Of a DNA stretch of 64,000 nucleotides, positions 50,391-58,685 are shown one piece after another; within the stretch, counting starts at the first letter, position 1, and each line of letters opens with the position of its first letter. The stretch is from Kribbella pratensis. GTDB lineage: Bacteria > Actinomycetota > Actinomycetes > Propionibacteriales > Kribbellaceae. The notes below the pieces were generated by a model. It was not told where the DNA came from. It saw only the letters and a list, made by a program, of their open reading frames with translations, and searched no databases. The DNA lies in assembly GCF_004366075.1 (NCBI RefSeq), contig NZ_SODU01000001.1:1-64000 (forward strand), read 5' to 3'. The position numbers were made by a program, and so were the translations under genes.

Positions 50391-51236
50391 TCAGCGGGCG
50401 AGGAACTCGACGGCGACCGGGGCGAATTGCTCGTGGTACTGGAAGATGCCGCCGTGGCCGGAGTCGGGGTAGATGACCAGTTCCGAGTCCTTGATACGCC
50501 GGTGCAGGTCCTCCGACAGCACCGAGGGCACCATGCGGTCGTTGTCGCCGTTGGCGATCAGGGTGGGCTGGGTGATCATGGACAGGTCGGCGGGGGCGGA
50601 GCGTCCCCACCTCTTGATCGCCTTCAGCTGCGTCTGGAACGCCGTGACCTTCATCTCCGCGTCGCGGTCGGCAGTGCGCTCCTTGAGCCGGTTGACGAAC
50701 GCGCGGGCGGCGGGCTTGCCGGTGGCGTTGCGGTTGAAGAACAGGAACTCCTTGGGGTCCGAGCGGGTCAGAGTCGCTCTGAGGATGTCGTAGTACGTGA
50801 TGCCGGCGACCTTGTCGATGTCCTTGCCGCCCGCGGGGCCGGTGCCGGTGAGGACGAGCTTGCGGACGAGCTCGGGGTGTTTCACCACGAGGGCCTGGGC
50901 GATCATGCCGCCGAGGGAGAAGGAGAAGATGTCGATCTTGTCGAGGCCGAGCGCCTTGACGAAGGTGTAGGCGTCGTCGGCCATGGCCTCGATGCTGTCG
51001 GGAACGCGGCCGGTGGAGGCGCCGACGCCACGGTTGTCGAAGGCGATGACGTGGTGCTCCGCGGCGATCGGGTCGATGATCCGGGGATCCCAGTTGTCGA
51101 GGGTGGCGGCGAGGTGGACGAAGAAGACGACAGGGATGCCGCCCTCCGGCCCGAGCTCGCGGTAGGCGTAGGTGACGCCGCCGGCGTCGACCGTGCGGGT
51201 CGGCGCGTCCTTGTAGGCGGTGATGACGGTACTCAT
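50391..51236 (-). CDS. Alpha/beta hydrolase
   Basis: 281 aa. VVFFVHLAATLDNWDPRII is the oxyanion-hole region (His replaced by a Val-His pair: FVHLAA instead of LHG). The nucleophile is Ser in IFSFSLGGMIAQA. LIANGDNDRMVP gives the acid and PDSGHGGIFQ the His. The family also contains non-heme haloperoxidase-like and esterase enzymes. It lies between the oxidoreductase and tetR in one operon. Confidence 0.88.
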   Translation of the reverse strand: MSTVITAYKDAPTRTVDAGGVTYAYRELGPEGGIPVVFFVHLAATLDNWDPRIIDPIAAEHHVIAFDNRGVGASTGRVPDSIEAMADDAYTFVKALGLDKIDIFSFSLGGMIAQALVVKHPELVRKLVLTGTGPAGGKDIDKVAGITYYDILRATLTRSDPKEFLFFNRNATGKPAARAFVNRLKERTADRDAEMKVTAFQTQLKAIKRWGRSAPADLSMITQPTLIANGDNDRMVPSVLSEDLHRRIKDSELVIYPDSGHGGIFQYHEQFAPVAVEFLAR

Positions 51237-51263
51237 GATGGTTCTCCTGGTTCGTAGGGTTTG

Positions 51264-52259
51264 TCAGGGCAGGCTGATGACGGCTTTGCCGCGGATGCCG
51301 GCCTTGTGCAGGGACTGCACGGCCTGCACGGTCTGGTCGAAGTCGAAGACCCGTCCGACGACGGGGCGCAGTACGCCGCTGTCGACGAGGGCCGTGATCT
51401 GGCGAAGCTGGTCGCCGCTGGCGCGCATGAAGAGGAACTCGTACGTCACGCCGAGGCGCCGTGCCTGGCGCCGGATGCGGCTGCTGAGCGCGGCCATCGC
51501 CAGCCGCAGCACCGGGTTCGCGCCGACCTCGCGGCCGAACGCCGCATCAGGCGGTCCTGCGATCCCGATCGCTTTGCCGCCCGGACGCAGCACGCGGAGC
51601 GACTTCTCGAGGTTCTTGCCGCCGAGGCTGTCCAGCACCAGGTCGTACCCTTCGACGAGCTGTTCGAAGTCCTGGCTGCGGTAGTCGATGACGAAGTCCG
51701 CCCCGAGCTCGCGCACGAAGTCGGCGTTGCCGGCGCTCACCGTGGTGGCGACCGTTGCGCCGAGGTACTTGGCGAGCTGGATCGCGACGGTCCCGACTCC
51801 GCCGGAGCCGGCGTGGATCAGGACCCGTTGACCCGGCTGCAGGTTGCCCCGCTCGACGAGTGCCTGCCATGCGGTCAGAGCCACCAGTGGTAGCGAGGCG
51901 GCTTCCTCGAGGCTGACCGAGGCGGGCTTGAGCGCCAGGTCGGCCTCGGCGACCGCGATCCGCTCGGCGAATGTTCCGATGCGGTCCTTGCCGGGCCGGG
52001 CATAGACCTCGTCGCCCAGCCTGAATCCCCGCACCTTCGCACCGACGCCGAGCACCGTTCCGGCGACGTCGTTACCGAGGATCAGCGGCAGCTTGTACGG
52101 GAGGATCCGCCTGAACTCGCCCGCCCGGATCTTCTCGTCGAGCATGTTGAGCCCGGCGGCCCGGACCTGCACGAGTACGTCGTGCTCCCCGACCACGGGC
52201 TCGGGGACGTCCGCTTGCTGAACCGGCCCCTTGTACTGCTTCACGACGAACGCGCGCAC
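51264..52259 (-). CDS. NADP-dependent quinone-oxidoreductase-like MDR enzyme
   Basis: 331 aa medium-chain dehydrogenase without the structural-zinc cysteines. The N-terminal GroES-like domain shows DVLVQVRAAGLNMLDEKIRA and GNDVAGTVLGVGAKV. The Rossmann domain shows VLIHAGSGGVGTVAIQLAKY. It reduces quinones or enones with NADPH. GTG start with GAAGGAAG upstream. First gene behind the TetR-type operator/promoter. Confidence 0.9.
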   Translation of the reverse strand: MRAFVVKQYKGPVQQADVPEPVVGEHDVLVQVRAAGLNMLDEKIRAGEFRRILPYKLPLILGNDVAGTVLGVGAKVRGFRLGDEVYARPGKDRIGTFAERIAVAEADLALKPASVSLEEAASLPLVALTAWQALVERGNLQPGQRVLIHAGSGGVGTVAIQLAKYLGATVATTVSAGNADFVRELGADFVIDYRSQDFEQLVEGYDLVLDSLGGKNLEKSLRVLRPGGKAIGIAGPPDAAFGREVGANPVLRLAMAALSSRIRRQARRLGVTYEFLFMRASGDQLRQITALVDSGVLRPVVGRVFDFDQTVQAVQSLHKAGIRGKAVISLP

Positions 52260-52304
52260 GGCGACTTCCTTCTAGTTCCGACGACTTGCTCAGATCGAAT
52301 AACC

Positions 52305-52345
52305 TGAGTTGCCTCAATAATGAGTGCACTCAGTTAAATTGTCAA
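52305..52345 (-). promoter_or_regulatory. Strong promoter with two TetR-type operators
   Basis: On the minus strand TTGACA (52345-52340) and CATTAT (52322-52317) are separated by exactly 17 bp. TGAGTGCACTCA, a perfect 12-bp palindrome (52321-52332), sits in the spacer against the -10. TGAGTTGCCTCA (52305-52316), with the same TGAG/CTCA half-sites, covers the expected start point. The 16-bp spacing suits two TetR dimers. It drives the oxidoreductase-hydrolase-tetR operon. Confidence 0.78.
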
Positions 52346-52413
52346 GCGAGCCTCGGAAGACAAGACAGAACCCCCGGCGAGTGGACGTGTAGCGTCGTCG
52401 GCGGGAGGCGTTG

Positions 52414-53223
52414 ATGAAGGAACTTGTCGGGCGGGTGGCCCTCGGCGTTGCCGGGTTCTCGTTCGCGCCCAGGGATCGCTCCGCCGATCTCGCGACGATC
52501 CGGGCCGGAATCGCTGCGGGTACGGCGATCCTCGACACCGCGCGTGCATACGCGCGCGTCGACGCGCCGTTGTACGGCGAGGAGCTGGCCGCCGAGGCAG
52601 CTCGGGGTACGGGCGTGATCGTCGGGACCAAAGGTGGTCATTCGCGAACCGGCGAGTCAACCTGGGATGCCGACATCAGCGCGCGCCGGATCCGGTCCGA
52701 CGTCGAGACGAGCCTTCGGGTGTTCGGGCGCGAGCGACTCGATCTCTACTACCTCCATCGCGTCGATCTCGCCGAACAGCCTGTGGAAGAGGGCGTTTCG
52801 GCTCTCGCGGAGCTGCGCGACGAAGGCAAGGTGGCCCGGGTCGGCCTGTCGAACGTCAGCGTCGCCGACCTCGAGCGGGCGGCCGCGGTCGCGCGTGTCG
52901 ACGCCGTACAGAATCATCACAGCGCCATCGGACGCGAGTCGCTCGACGTGCTTGCGTGGTGCGAGGCCAACGAGGTCCCGTTCTTCGCCTACTCGCCCCT
53001 TCGGCCCGCGTCCGCGGCTCCGTCGCCACATCTCGCCGCGCTCGCCGACGAACGTGGCGTCTCGCTGCAACGCCTGTACCTACGTGCCCTGCTGGCGTCG
53101 TCGCCCGTGCTGTCCGTCGTTTCCGGCGCGACCCGACCGGAAACTGTCCTCGACTCCCTCGCCGCAGAATCCGAGCCGTGGGACGAGCCCCTGGCAACGG
53201 CCTACGCCGCCGACCTCACCTGA
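52414..53223 (+). CDS. Aldo/keto reductase
   Basis: 269 aa from ATG 52414 (GGGAGG six bases upstream). The catalytic tetrad is visible: Asp in AILDTARAYARV, Tyr in the following PLYGEE, Lys in VIVGTKGGHS and His in DLYYLHRVD. GLSNVSVADLERAAAV is the usual second loop. It reduces carbonyls with NADPH. It is shorter than typical AKRs. Divergent from the TetR-controlled operon, so it may respond to the same compound. Confidence 0.88.
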   Translation: MKELVGRVALGVAGFSFAPRDRSADLATIRAGIAAGTAILDTARAYARVDAPLYGEELAAEAARGTGVIVGTKGGHSRTGESTWDADISARRIRSDVETSLRVFGRERLDLYYLHRVDLAEQPVEEGVSALAELRDEGKVARVGLSNVSVADLERAAAVARVDAVQNHHSAIGRESLDVLAWCEANEVPFFAYSPLRPASAAPSPHLAALADERGVSLQRLYLRALLASSPVLSVVSGATRPETVLDSLAAESEPWDEPLATAYAADLT

Positions 53224-53307
53224 CCTCCGCGAACCGAACTTTCCGGTGGGCGGCAGCGTCGATGGTGGTGACCAGGACGATGTCGGTGCGGAGATTCGGG
53301 GGACGGG

Positions 53308-54054
53308 ATGGGGAGCAGGTTCGGGTTGCCGATCGGGCTCGCGCTTGGTGCGGCAGTGGCGATGGCTTGCCTGCACACCGCATTCGCGAGTGAGGGCCGG
53401 CCGGCTAACGCATCCGAGACGGCACCGCGTGCCGCTGCGACCACTCCTGTGAAACCGGCAGCGTCACCTTCGGCGACGCCCTCCCACGCGCCGTCCGCCG
53501 GGCCGGTGAAGCAGGCGGGCGGGAAGGTCGTCTACCTGACGTTCGATGACGGCCCGGACCCGCACTGGACGCCCGAGGTGCTCGCCGTACTTCAGGCGCA
53601 CAACGCGCACGGCACGTTCTTCATGCTCGCCGAACACGCGAACGAGCACCCCGACCTGGTCGACCAGGTCCGCTCAGCCGGCAACACCATCGGGAATCAC
53701 TCGGTGTCGCACCCGCAGTTGCCCAAGCTCTCGCCCGCCCAGTTGCACCACCAGATCGCCGACGGCGTCCGCTCGAAGTGCTTCCGCCCGCCGTACGGCG
53801 CGACGAACGCCGCGGTCCGTGCCGAGATCCGGCGCAACGGCATGCAGCAGGTCTTGTGGGACGTCGATCCGCAGGACTGGGCGCGACCGGGTACGTCGAC
53901 GATCGTGCGGCGCGCGCTGGCCGGCGCGCACCCCGGCGCGATCATCCTCATGCACGACGGTGGCGGGAACCGAGCCCAGACGGTCGCCGCCCTGGACCAG
54001 GTCCTGACGACCCTGTCGGCCCGCGGCTACACCTTCGCCACCCTGTCCTGCTGA
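53308..54054 (+). CDS. Secreted polysaccharide deacetylase
   Basis: 248 aa. N-terminal signal/anchor (GLPIGLALGAAVAMACLHTA) and an Ala/Pro/Ser-rich linker precede a NodB domain. Motif 1 is TFDDGPDP (catalytic Asp, metal Asp), motif 2 is NHSVSHPQL (metal His), motif 3 is RPPYGAT, motif 4 is DVDPQDW and motif 5 is ILMHDGG (catalytic His). All metal-binding residues are present. It removes acetyl groups from peptidoglycan or a chitin-like polymer outside the cell. Confidence 0.93.
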   Translation: MGSRFGLPIGLALGAAVAMACLHTAFASEGRPANASETAPRAAATTPVKPAASPSATPSHAPSAGPVKQAGGKVVYLTFDDGPDPHWTPEVLAVLQAHNAHGTFFMLAEHANEHPDLVDQVRSAGNTIGNHSVSHPQLPKLSPAQLHHQIADGVRSKCFRPPYGATNAAVRAEIRRNGMQQVLWDVDPQDWARPGTSTIVRRALAGAHPGAIILMHDGGGNRAQTVAALDQVLTTLSARGYTFATLSC

Positions 54055-54079
54055 CGTCCGTATCCTGCCGCGGCGTGAC

Positions 54080-54253
54080 TCAGGTTGGTCGAGGTTGCTC
54101 GTCCTCGGGGAGCGGGCGAATATGCACCCGCGATCCGGAGGTCGCGGCCTGGCGGACGAGTTCGGTGACGCCGGCGGCGTCCGTCACGGTCCGGGTGGGT
54201 GCGGCGCGGTCGGGCACGGTGTAGGTCACTTCGTAGAGAGCGGCGGTCTCCAA
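54080..54253 (-). CDS. Small hypothetical protein, 57 aa
   Basis: Frame LETAALYEVTYTVPDRAAPT to TSGSRVHIRPLPEDEQPRPT from a TTG at 54253, preceded by GGGGGG, or from another non-ATG start. The pattern (beta strand, TDAAGVTELVRQA helix, VHIRPL strand) looks protein-like and unlike random high-GC translation. It lies 25 bp downstream of the 61-aa gene on the same strand and is probably cotranscribed. Function unknown. Confidence 0.5.
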   Translation of the reverse strand: METAALYEVTYTVPDRAAPTRTVTDAAGVTELVRQAATSGSRVHIRPLPEDEQPRPT

Positions 54254-54278
54254 TGTCCCCCCAGACGGTGTCGGTCGT

Positions 54279-54464
54279 TCAGGCGTGCTGGCCGGTGCCC
54301 TCCGATGGAACGGTGATGCCGTTCTCGAGAGCTTGGCGCAGGAGGCTGTCGAGTTCGCCGGAGTAGATGCGCTCGGCGTCAAGGTCTCCGGTGTCCTGGG
54401 CAGTGCGGAGTTGTTCCCGGGCGGAGGTGATCCGCTGGTGCAGTTCCGCGGTGAACGTGTCCAT
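54279..54464 (-). CDS. Small hypothetical helical protein, 61 aa
   Basis: MDTFTAELHQRITSAREQLR continues as a predicted coiled-coil/helical hairpin (AQDTGDLDAERIYSGELDSL, LRQALENGI). AAGGTAGG provides the ribosome site. The style is that of small actinobacterial proteins of unknown function. Divergent from the ArsR-type gene across an inverted repeat, so possibly controlled by it. Confidence 0.65.
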   Translation of the reverse strand: MDTFTAELHQRITSAREQLRTAQDTGDLDAERIYSGELDSLLRQALENGITVPSEGTGQHA

Positions 54465-54487
54465 GATGGACCTACCTTATGCACGAG

Positions 54488-54526
54488 TTGCAGAATTCTT
54501 CAATTCGTGATCGCATGAATTTGCAA
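54488..54526. promoter_or_regulatory. Candidate ArsR-type operator
   Basis: TTGCAGAATTC (54488-54498) and GAATTTGCAA (54517-54526) form an imperfect inverted repeat between the divergent 61-aa gene and the ArsR-family gene. TTGCA...TGCAA spacing is compatible with winged-helix dimers. The site would let the regulator control both directions. Confidence 0.45.
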
Positions 54527-54552
54527 GGTAGGGAGCGAGTGGAGGGCGGAGG

Positions 54553-54882
54553 ATGACGACACCGTTGCACCAGTTGAAGGCGGAGTTCTTCAAGACACTG
54601 GGGCATCCGGCGCGTATCCGGCTGCTGGAGCTGTTGAGCGAACGCGAGATGGCGGTCAGCGAGCTCCTGCCGGAGATCGGCCTCGAGGCGTCGAACCTGT
54701 CCCAGCAGTTGGCCGTGCTGCGCCGCGCGGGCCTGGTGACGGCCCGTCGCGAGGGTTCGCAGGTGTACTACGCGTTGACCAGTCCGCAGGTGGCCGAATT
54801 GCTCGCGGTGGCCAGGCGCATCCTGACGTCGGTTCTGTCGGACCAGGTCGAGCTGCTGGACGGCCTGCGTGCGGACCGGTGA
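54553..54882 (+). CDS. ArsR/SmtB family transcriptional regulator
   Basis: 109 aa winged-helix protein: FFKTLGHPARIRLLELLSER, recognition region EASNLSQQLAVLRRAGLVTA, wing REGSQVYYALTSP. No Cys-rich metal site (the usual CxC in helix 3 is missing), so it probably senses a non-metal signal or uses other residues. GGCGGAGG before the ATG. Its stop overlaps a GTG (GTGA) that could start the next membrane gene. Confidence 0.92.
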   Translation: MTTPLHQLKAEFFKTLGHPARIRLLELLSEREMAVSELLPEIGLEASNLSQQLAVLRRAGLVTARREGSQVYYALTSPQVAELLAVARRILTSVLSDQVELLDGLRADR

Positions 54883-54932
54883 CCTCGAACATGTCTGACC
54901 TTCATCAACCTCTCCGACGCAGGGAACGACCT

Positions 54933-55220
54933 ATGAAGCGGCGCCAGCCCCGCCCGATGAAGATCGAGACCGTCCAGAAATGGGTCGCCTCGGTCATCCT
55001 GTTCCACGTCGGCAGCGTCCCGACGGTGTCGCTCGCCGTCTACAGCATCGGCTTCGCCGACACCGAGCGCGGCCGCGGGATCGGGCTGTGGCTCATGTCA
55101 GGCGTGATCGGCCTGCTGACAGTCGCCGGCATGCGCCTCATCCACCAGCGCACCCCCTTCTCGCCCTGGCTGGCCCTTGGCATCCTCCCCACCGCCGTCA
55201 CCGGCTTCTACATCTTCTGA
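54933..55220 (+). CDS. Small membrane protein, three spans
   Basis: 95 aa from the ATG at 54933 (a GTG at 54879 overlapping the ArsR stop would add 18 residues). Basic N-terminus, then VASVILFHVGSVPTVSLAVY, GIGLWLMSGVIGLLTVAGM and PWLALGILPTAVTGFYIF. Family not recognised. Close linkage to the ArsR gene suggests one transcript. It ends 4 bp before the converging PPK2 stop. Confidence 0.65.
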   Translation: MKRRQPRPMKIETVQKWVASVILFHVGSVPTVSLAVYSIGFADTERGRGIGLWLMSGVIGLLTVAGMRLIHQRTPFSPWLALGILPTAVTGFYIF

Positions 55221-55224
55221 CCTC

Positions 55225-56028
55225 TCAGTTGCGGAGTTGGGCGGCGTGGTCGGGGACTTGGGTTTGCATGTCGCGGGGTGGGCGTTCGTAGCCTTTGGAG
55301 GGTGGGCGGGGTGGGAGCTCGAGGGGCGGTCGCTGGACCTCGTGGTAGGGGACGGTCGACAGCAGGTGGGCGATCATGTTGATCCGGGCGGAGCGTTTGT
55401 CCTCGCTCTCGACGACGTACCAGGGCGCCTCGGGGATGTCGGTGTGGACGAACATCTCGTCCTTCGCGCGGGAGTAGTCCTCCCAACGGGTGATCGACTC
55501 CAGGTCCATCGGTGAGAGTTTCCAGCGGCGCATCGGGTCCTCGACACGGCTGCGGAAGCGGTGCTCCTGTTCGCTGTCGCTGACCGAGAACCAGTATTTG
55601 CGCAGCAGTACGCCGTCCTCGACGAGCAGCCGTTCGAAGATCGGGCACTGGTGCAGGAACCGTGCGTACTCCTGGTTGGTGCAGAATCCCATCACGCGTT
55701 CGACGCCGGCGCGGTTGTACCAGCTGCGGTCGAACAGGACGATCTCGCCGGCGGCCGGCAGGTGTTCGACGTACCGCTGGAAGTACCACTGCGTTCGCTG
55801 GCGCTCGGTCGGTGCGGGCAGGGCGGCGATCCGGGCGACGCGGGGATTGAGGTACTCCGTGACGCGTTTGATCGTGCTGCCCTTGCCGGCTGCGTCACGG
55901 CCCTCGAAGATCACCACGACCCGGGCCTTCTCGACCCGTACCCATTCCTGCAGCTTGACCAGCTCGGCCTGCAGCCGCAACAGCTCGCGCTCGTACCGCT
56001 TCTTCGGCAATCGCTTCGTAGCGCCCAT
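55225..56028 (-). CDS. ppk2: Polyphosphate kinase 2 (PPK2)
   Basis: 267 aa. Walker A VVIFEGRDAAGKGSTIKR, Walker B/catalytic EIVLFDRSWYNRAGVERVMG and the lid region SRVEDPMRRWKLSPMDLES identify a single-domain PPK2. It transfers phosphate between polyphosphate and nucleoside diphosphates. I start at the ATG at 56028; a second ATG six codons upstream is possible. Transcribed alone in a run of stress-type genes. Confidence 0.93.
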   Translation of the reverse strand: MGATKRLPKKRYERELLRLQAELVKLQEWVRVEKARVVVIFEGRDAAGKGSTIKRVTEYLNPRVARIAALPAPTERQRTQWYFQRYVEHLPAAGEIVLFDRSWYNRAGVERVMGFCTNQEYARFLHQCPIFERLLVEDGVLLRKYWFSVSDSEQEHRFRSRVEDPMRRWKLSPMDLESITRWEDYSRAKDEMFVHTDIPEAPWYVVESEDKRSARINMIAHLLSTVPYHEVQRPPLELPPRPPSKGYERPPRDMQTQVPDHAAQLRN

Positions 56029-56183
56029 CCCAGAACGATGCCGCATCCGCCGCCAAGAACACAGCGGTCACGCCGCAGACGGGTCTTTCGCCTCTCTCAC
56101 TGAGGTGACAACGACTCTGCCCGGCGGGACGACGGGAGCAGACGATCGAGGTGTCAGAAGTTCAAGGGAAGGGAAGATACATC

Positions 56184-56738
56184 ATGACCACCACGCTGCA
56201 CCGGCGCGATCTACACACTCCCGCGACGGAGCCCGTTCGCCATCCGATCATCACTACTGCGGCCGGGCGTGCGCTGGCCGTACTGCGGGTTGTTGTCGGG
56301 CTGTCGTTCTTGTGGGCGTTCGTCGACAAGGTCTTCGGTTTCGGTTACGCGACCCCGTCGGGTAAGGGCTGGATCGACGGCGGCGACCCGACGGCGGGGT
56401 TCCTGGGTAAGGGAACCAGTGGCCCGTTGGCGGACTTCTATCAGTCGCTGGTTGGTGACTGGTGGGTCAGCCCGTTGTTCATGATCGGTCTGGCCGGTAT
56501 CGGTGTGGCGTTGACGCTGGGCATCGGGATGCGGATCGCGGCCATCAGTGGCGCGATGCTGTATCTGCTGATGTGGTCGGCGAATCTGCCGCCGGAGAAC
56601 AACCCGGTCCTGGACGACCACATCGTCGGCGCTGTCACGGTCGTTGTCCTGGCGCTGGTTGCGGCTGGCAACGTCTGGGGCTTCGGCAAGTGGTGGAGCG
56701 GCCTCGACTTCGTCCGCAAGTACCCCTGGCTGCGGTGA
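56184..56738 (+). CDS. DoxX-family membrane protein
   Basis: 184 aa. GRALAVLRVVVGLSFLWAFV and FVDKVFGFGY at the first span, then PLFMIGLAGIGVALTLGIGM, AAISGAMLYLLMWSANLPPE and VGAVTVVVLALVAAGN make a four-span DoxX-type topology. Members associate with redox enzymes, for example in thiosulfate:quinone oxidation, but most are uncharacterised. AAGGGAAGA lies before the ATG. Confidence 0.8.
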   Translation: MTTTLHRRDLHTPATEPVRHPIITTAAGRALAVLRVVVGLSFLWAFVDKVFGFGYATPSGKGWIDGGDPTAGFLGKGTSGPLADFYQSLVGDWWVSPLFMIGLAGIGVALTLGIGMRIAAISGAMLYLLMWSANLPPENNPVLDDHIVGAVTVVVLALVAAGNVWGFGKWWSGLDFVRKYPWLR

Positions 56739-56780
56739 CCTCGATGGAAACCAAGCCGGTCAGGGCTAGCATGCTGGCTC

Positions 56781-57176
56781 ATGGGAGCTTGGTCCGACGC
56801 TGACATCAACGACCAGGGCGGGCGCACCGTCGTGATCACTGGCGCGAACTCGGGCCTGGGCCTGCGCGCCGCGACGGTGCTCGCGGCGTGCCTGGATTCG
56901 GTGCGAAAGGCCGCGGCGGACATCCGGGAGGCGACCGCACCCGACGTGCAGGGCGGCGACTACTACGGGCCGCAGAAGTTCGGCGAGTTCTTCGGTGGGG
57001 TGGGCCCGGCCCGGATCGATCCACGGGCACAGGATCAGAAGCTGCGTGCGCGCCTGTGGGAGCGCACCGCGGAACTGACCGGCGTCCCCCCGGATCCCGC
57101 CTACGACCATCCCGCTGGCGCAACGGATGACCCGCCTCAAGCGCTGGGCGGGAGGTGCCGGTCCGATGAGTGTTGA
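56781..57176 (+). pseudogene. Short-chain dehydrogenase with large internal deletion
   Basis: The first ~33 residues (INDQGGRTVVITGANSGLGL) are the Rossmann start of an SDR. The next (ATAPDVQGGDYYGPQKFGEF, ARLWERTAELTGV) are the extreme C-terminus of the same family, where GGDYYGP is characteristic. The ~220 residues between, including the NAG motif, the catalytic Ser and the YxxxK, are missing, and the frame is kept. It cannot be an active dehydrogenase. The tail runs into the next gene's start by 11 bp. The deletion junction lies near 56885-56895. Confidence 0.75.
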
Positions 57177-58248
57177 CGTGATCGTCGTCGGCCTCGGTTT
57201 CGGCGCCGCGTTCGTCCCGATCTACCAGGCGCACCCCGAGGTCGGCCGGGTCGCGGTCGTCGATGCCGATCCCACCCGTACCGCGTCTGTCGCGGACCGG
57301 CTCGGGATCACGGTGCGCTTCGCGTCGCTCGAGGACGCGCTGTCCGCTCCCGGGTGGGACGCCGTACACCTGCTGACGCCGGTGCGGTTCCATGCCGCGC
57401 AGGTCCAGGAGGTGCTGAGGTCCGGGCGGCACTGTGCGTCGGCGGTGCCGATGGCAACCACCCTGGAGGACCTCGATGCGCTGATCGCGGCGCAGGACGA
57501 TGCCCGGCGCAACTACATGATGATGGAGACCGCGGTCTACTCCCGCGAGTACTTCCACGCCAAGGAGTTGCTGGAGACCGGGAAGCTCGGCCGGCTCACG
57601 TATTTCAAGGGCGACCACCTGCAGAACCTCGACGGGTATCCGGAGTACTGGCTGGGTTACCCGCCGATGCACTACGTCACGCACGCCCTCTCGCCCGCAT
57701 TGGCGCTGGCGAACACGCGGGTCGAGTCGGTGCGCTGCCTGGGCTCCAGCCGGCTGACGCCTGATCGCATCGGCGTTGCGGGGGAGGGGTTCGGGACCGA
57801 GGCCGGGCTGTTCAAGCTGGCGGGTGACGACTTGGTCGCCAACGTCACGATGTCGTTCTTCCAGCTCGGCCGCAGCTATCTCGAGGGTTTCTCGGTGTAC
57901 GGCGACGAGGGCGCGCTGGAGTGGCCGCAGCTCGAGGGCGGGCCGATGAAGCAGTTCAAACTCGAGCCGCTCGCGGACGGTCGCCGTGGACGTCCAGTGA
58001 CGGAGGTCGACGTACGGCCCGGCGGAGCGACGGAGTTGCTGCCCGAGGCACTCAGGCCGTTCACCGACGGCGGTCACGGCGGATCGCACCCGCACCTTGT
58101 CCACGAGTTCGTGTCGAGCATTGTCGAGGCCCGGACTCCGCGGGTCGACGCCCGGACCGCCGCGACCTGGACGGCGCCCGGGATCTGCGCCCATCAATCG
58201 GCCCTGCGGGGCGGCGCGGAGGTCCAGGTGCCGGACTACGGGGAATGA
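57166..58248 (+). CDS. Gfo/Idh/MocA-family oxidoreductase-like protein
   Basis: 360 aa from ATG 57166 (GGGAGGTG upstream). Rossmann start VIVVGLGFGAAFVPIYQA, then the family's (beta/alpha) domain. Where active members have EKP (catalytic Lys), this one reads HCASAVPMATTLEDL, so the lysine is absent. ETAVYSREYFHAKELLETGK and HYVTHALSPALALANT are conserved in the sub-group. It may be a non-canonical enzyme or a binding protein. It follows the SDR pseudogene; the two may once have formed a pair. Confidence 0.82.
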   Translation: MSVDVIVVGLGFGAAFVPIYQAHPEVGRVAVVDADPTRTASVADRLGITVRFASLEDALSAPGWDAVHLLTPVRFHAAQVQEVLRSGRHCASAVPMATTLEDLDALIAAQDDARRNYMMMETAVYSREYFHAKELLETGKLGRLTYFKGDHLQNLDGYPEYWLGYPPMHYVTHALSPALALANTRVESVRCLGSSRLTPDRIGVAGEGFGTEAGLFKLAGDDLVANVTMSFFQLGRSYLEGFSVYGDEGALEWPQLEGGPMKQFKLEPLADGRRGRPVTEVDVRPGGATELLPEALRPFTDGGHGGSHPHLVHEFVSSIVEARTPRVDARTAATWTAPGICAHQSALRGGAEVQVPDYGE

Positions 58249-58277
58249 TGGGGTGGGGGTCAGGGCACCGGGAATGG

Positions 58278-58640
58278 ATGATCAGCGCAGCGTGGCGATT
58301 GTTGGCCGGAACCGCGGTGCTGGGCCTCGCGTTCGTTGCCTCGGCCCCTGCGGTTGCGCACGCACAGGACACGACCGTGCAAGTGGCGGTCGCTCCGACA
58401 CCGTCTCCGACCCTGGGCTCGACCAATTCCAGCCGACCCCAGCCGCCGGGCGCGTCGGACTCCAGCCCGAGTGACTACGACGGTGCGATCTGGGTGGTGG
58501 TGGCCGTGGTGGTCGTCGTCGCCCTGGTCGGAGGCGGAACCCTCTACCTGATGCGGACCCGTCGCATCGACCTGACCCAACGAACCACACCGGACGAGGA
58601 ACGCGACGCCGAAGCCGAACGACGCGACCACCAGCAATAA
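58278..58640 (+). CDS. Small exported protein with C-terminal membrane anchor
   Basis: 120 aa. Signal peptide (LLAGTAVLGLAFVASAPAVA, cleavage after AHA), then a ~50-residue Pro/Ser/Thr-rich segment, one strong hydrophobic helix (IWVVVAVVVVVALVGGGTLY) and a charged cytoplasmic tail. Topology resembles a cell-wall-facing anchored linker. Alternative ATGs at 58245 and 58248 overlap the preceding stop. Downstream, a 14-bp unit (CAATARCAAGCCGG) is tandemly repeated at ~58637-58670. Confidence 0.6.
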   Translation: MISAAWRLLAGTAVLGLAFVASAPAVAHAQDTTVQVAVAPTPSPTLGSTNSSRPQPPGASDSSPSDYDGAIWVVVAVVVVVALVGGGTLYLMRTRRIDLTQRTTPDEERDAEAERRDHQQ

Positions 58641-58685
58641 CAAGCCGGCAATAGCAAGCCGGCAATAACAGCCCAGGCCGACAGG

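Noticed and set aside
54879..54932. GTG start overlapping the ArsR stop for the small membrane gene
   Set aside because: Possible coupling, but the added 18 residues look like leader translation; kept only as an alternative.
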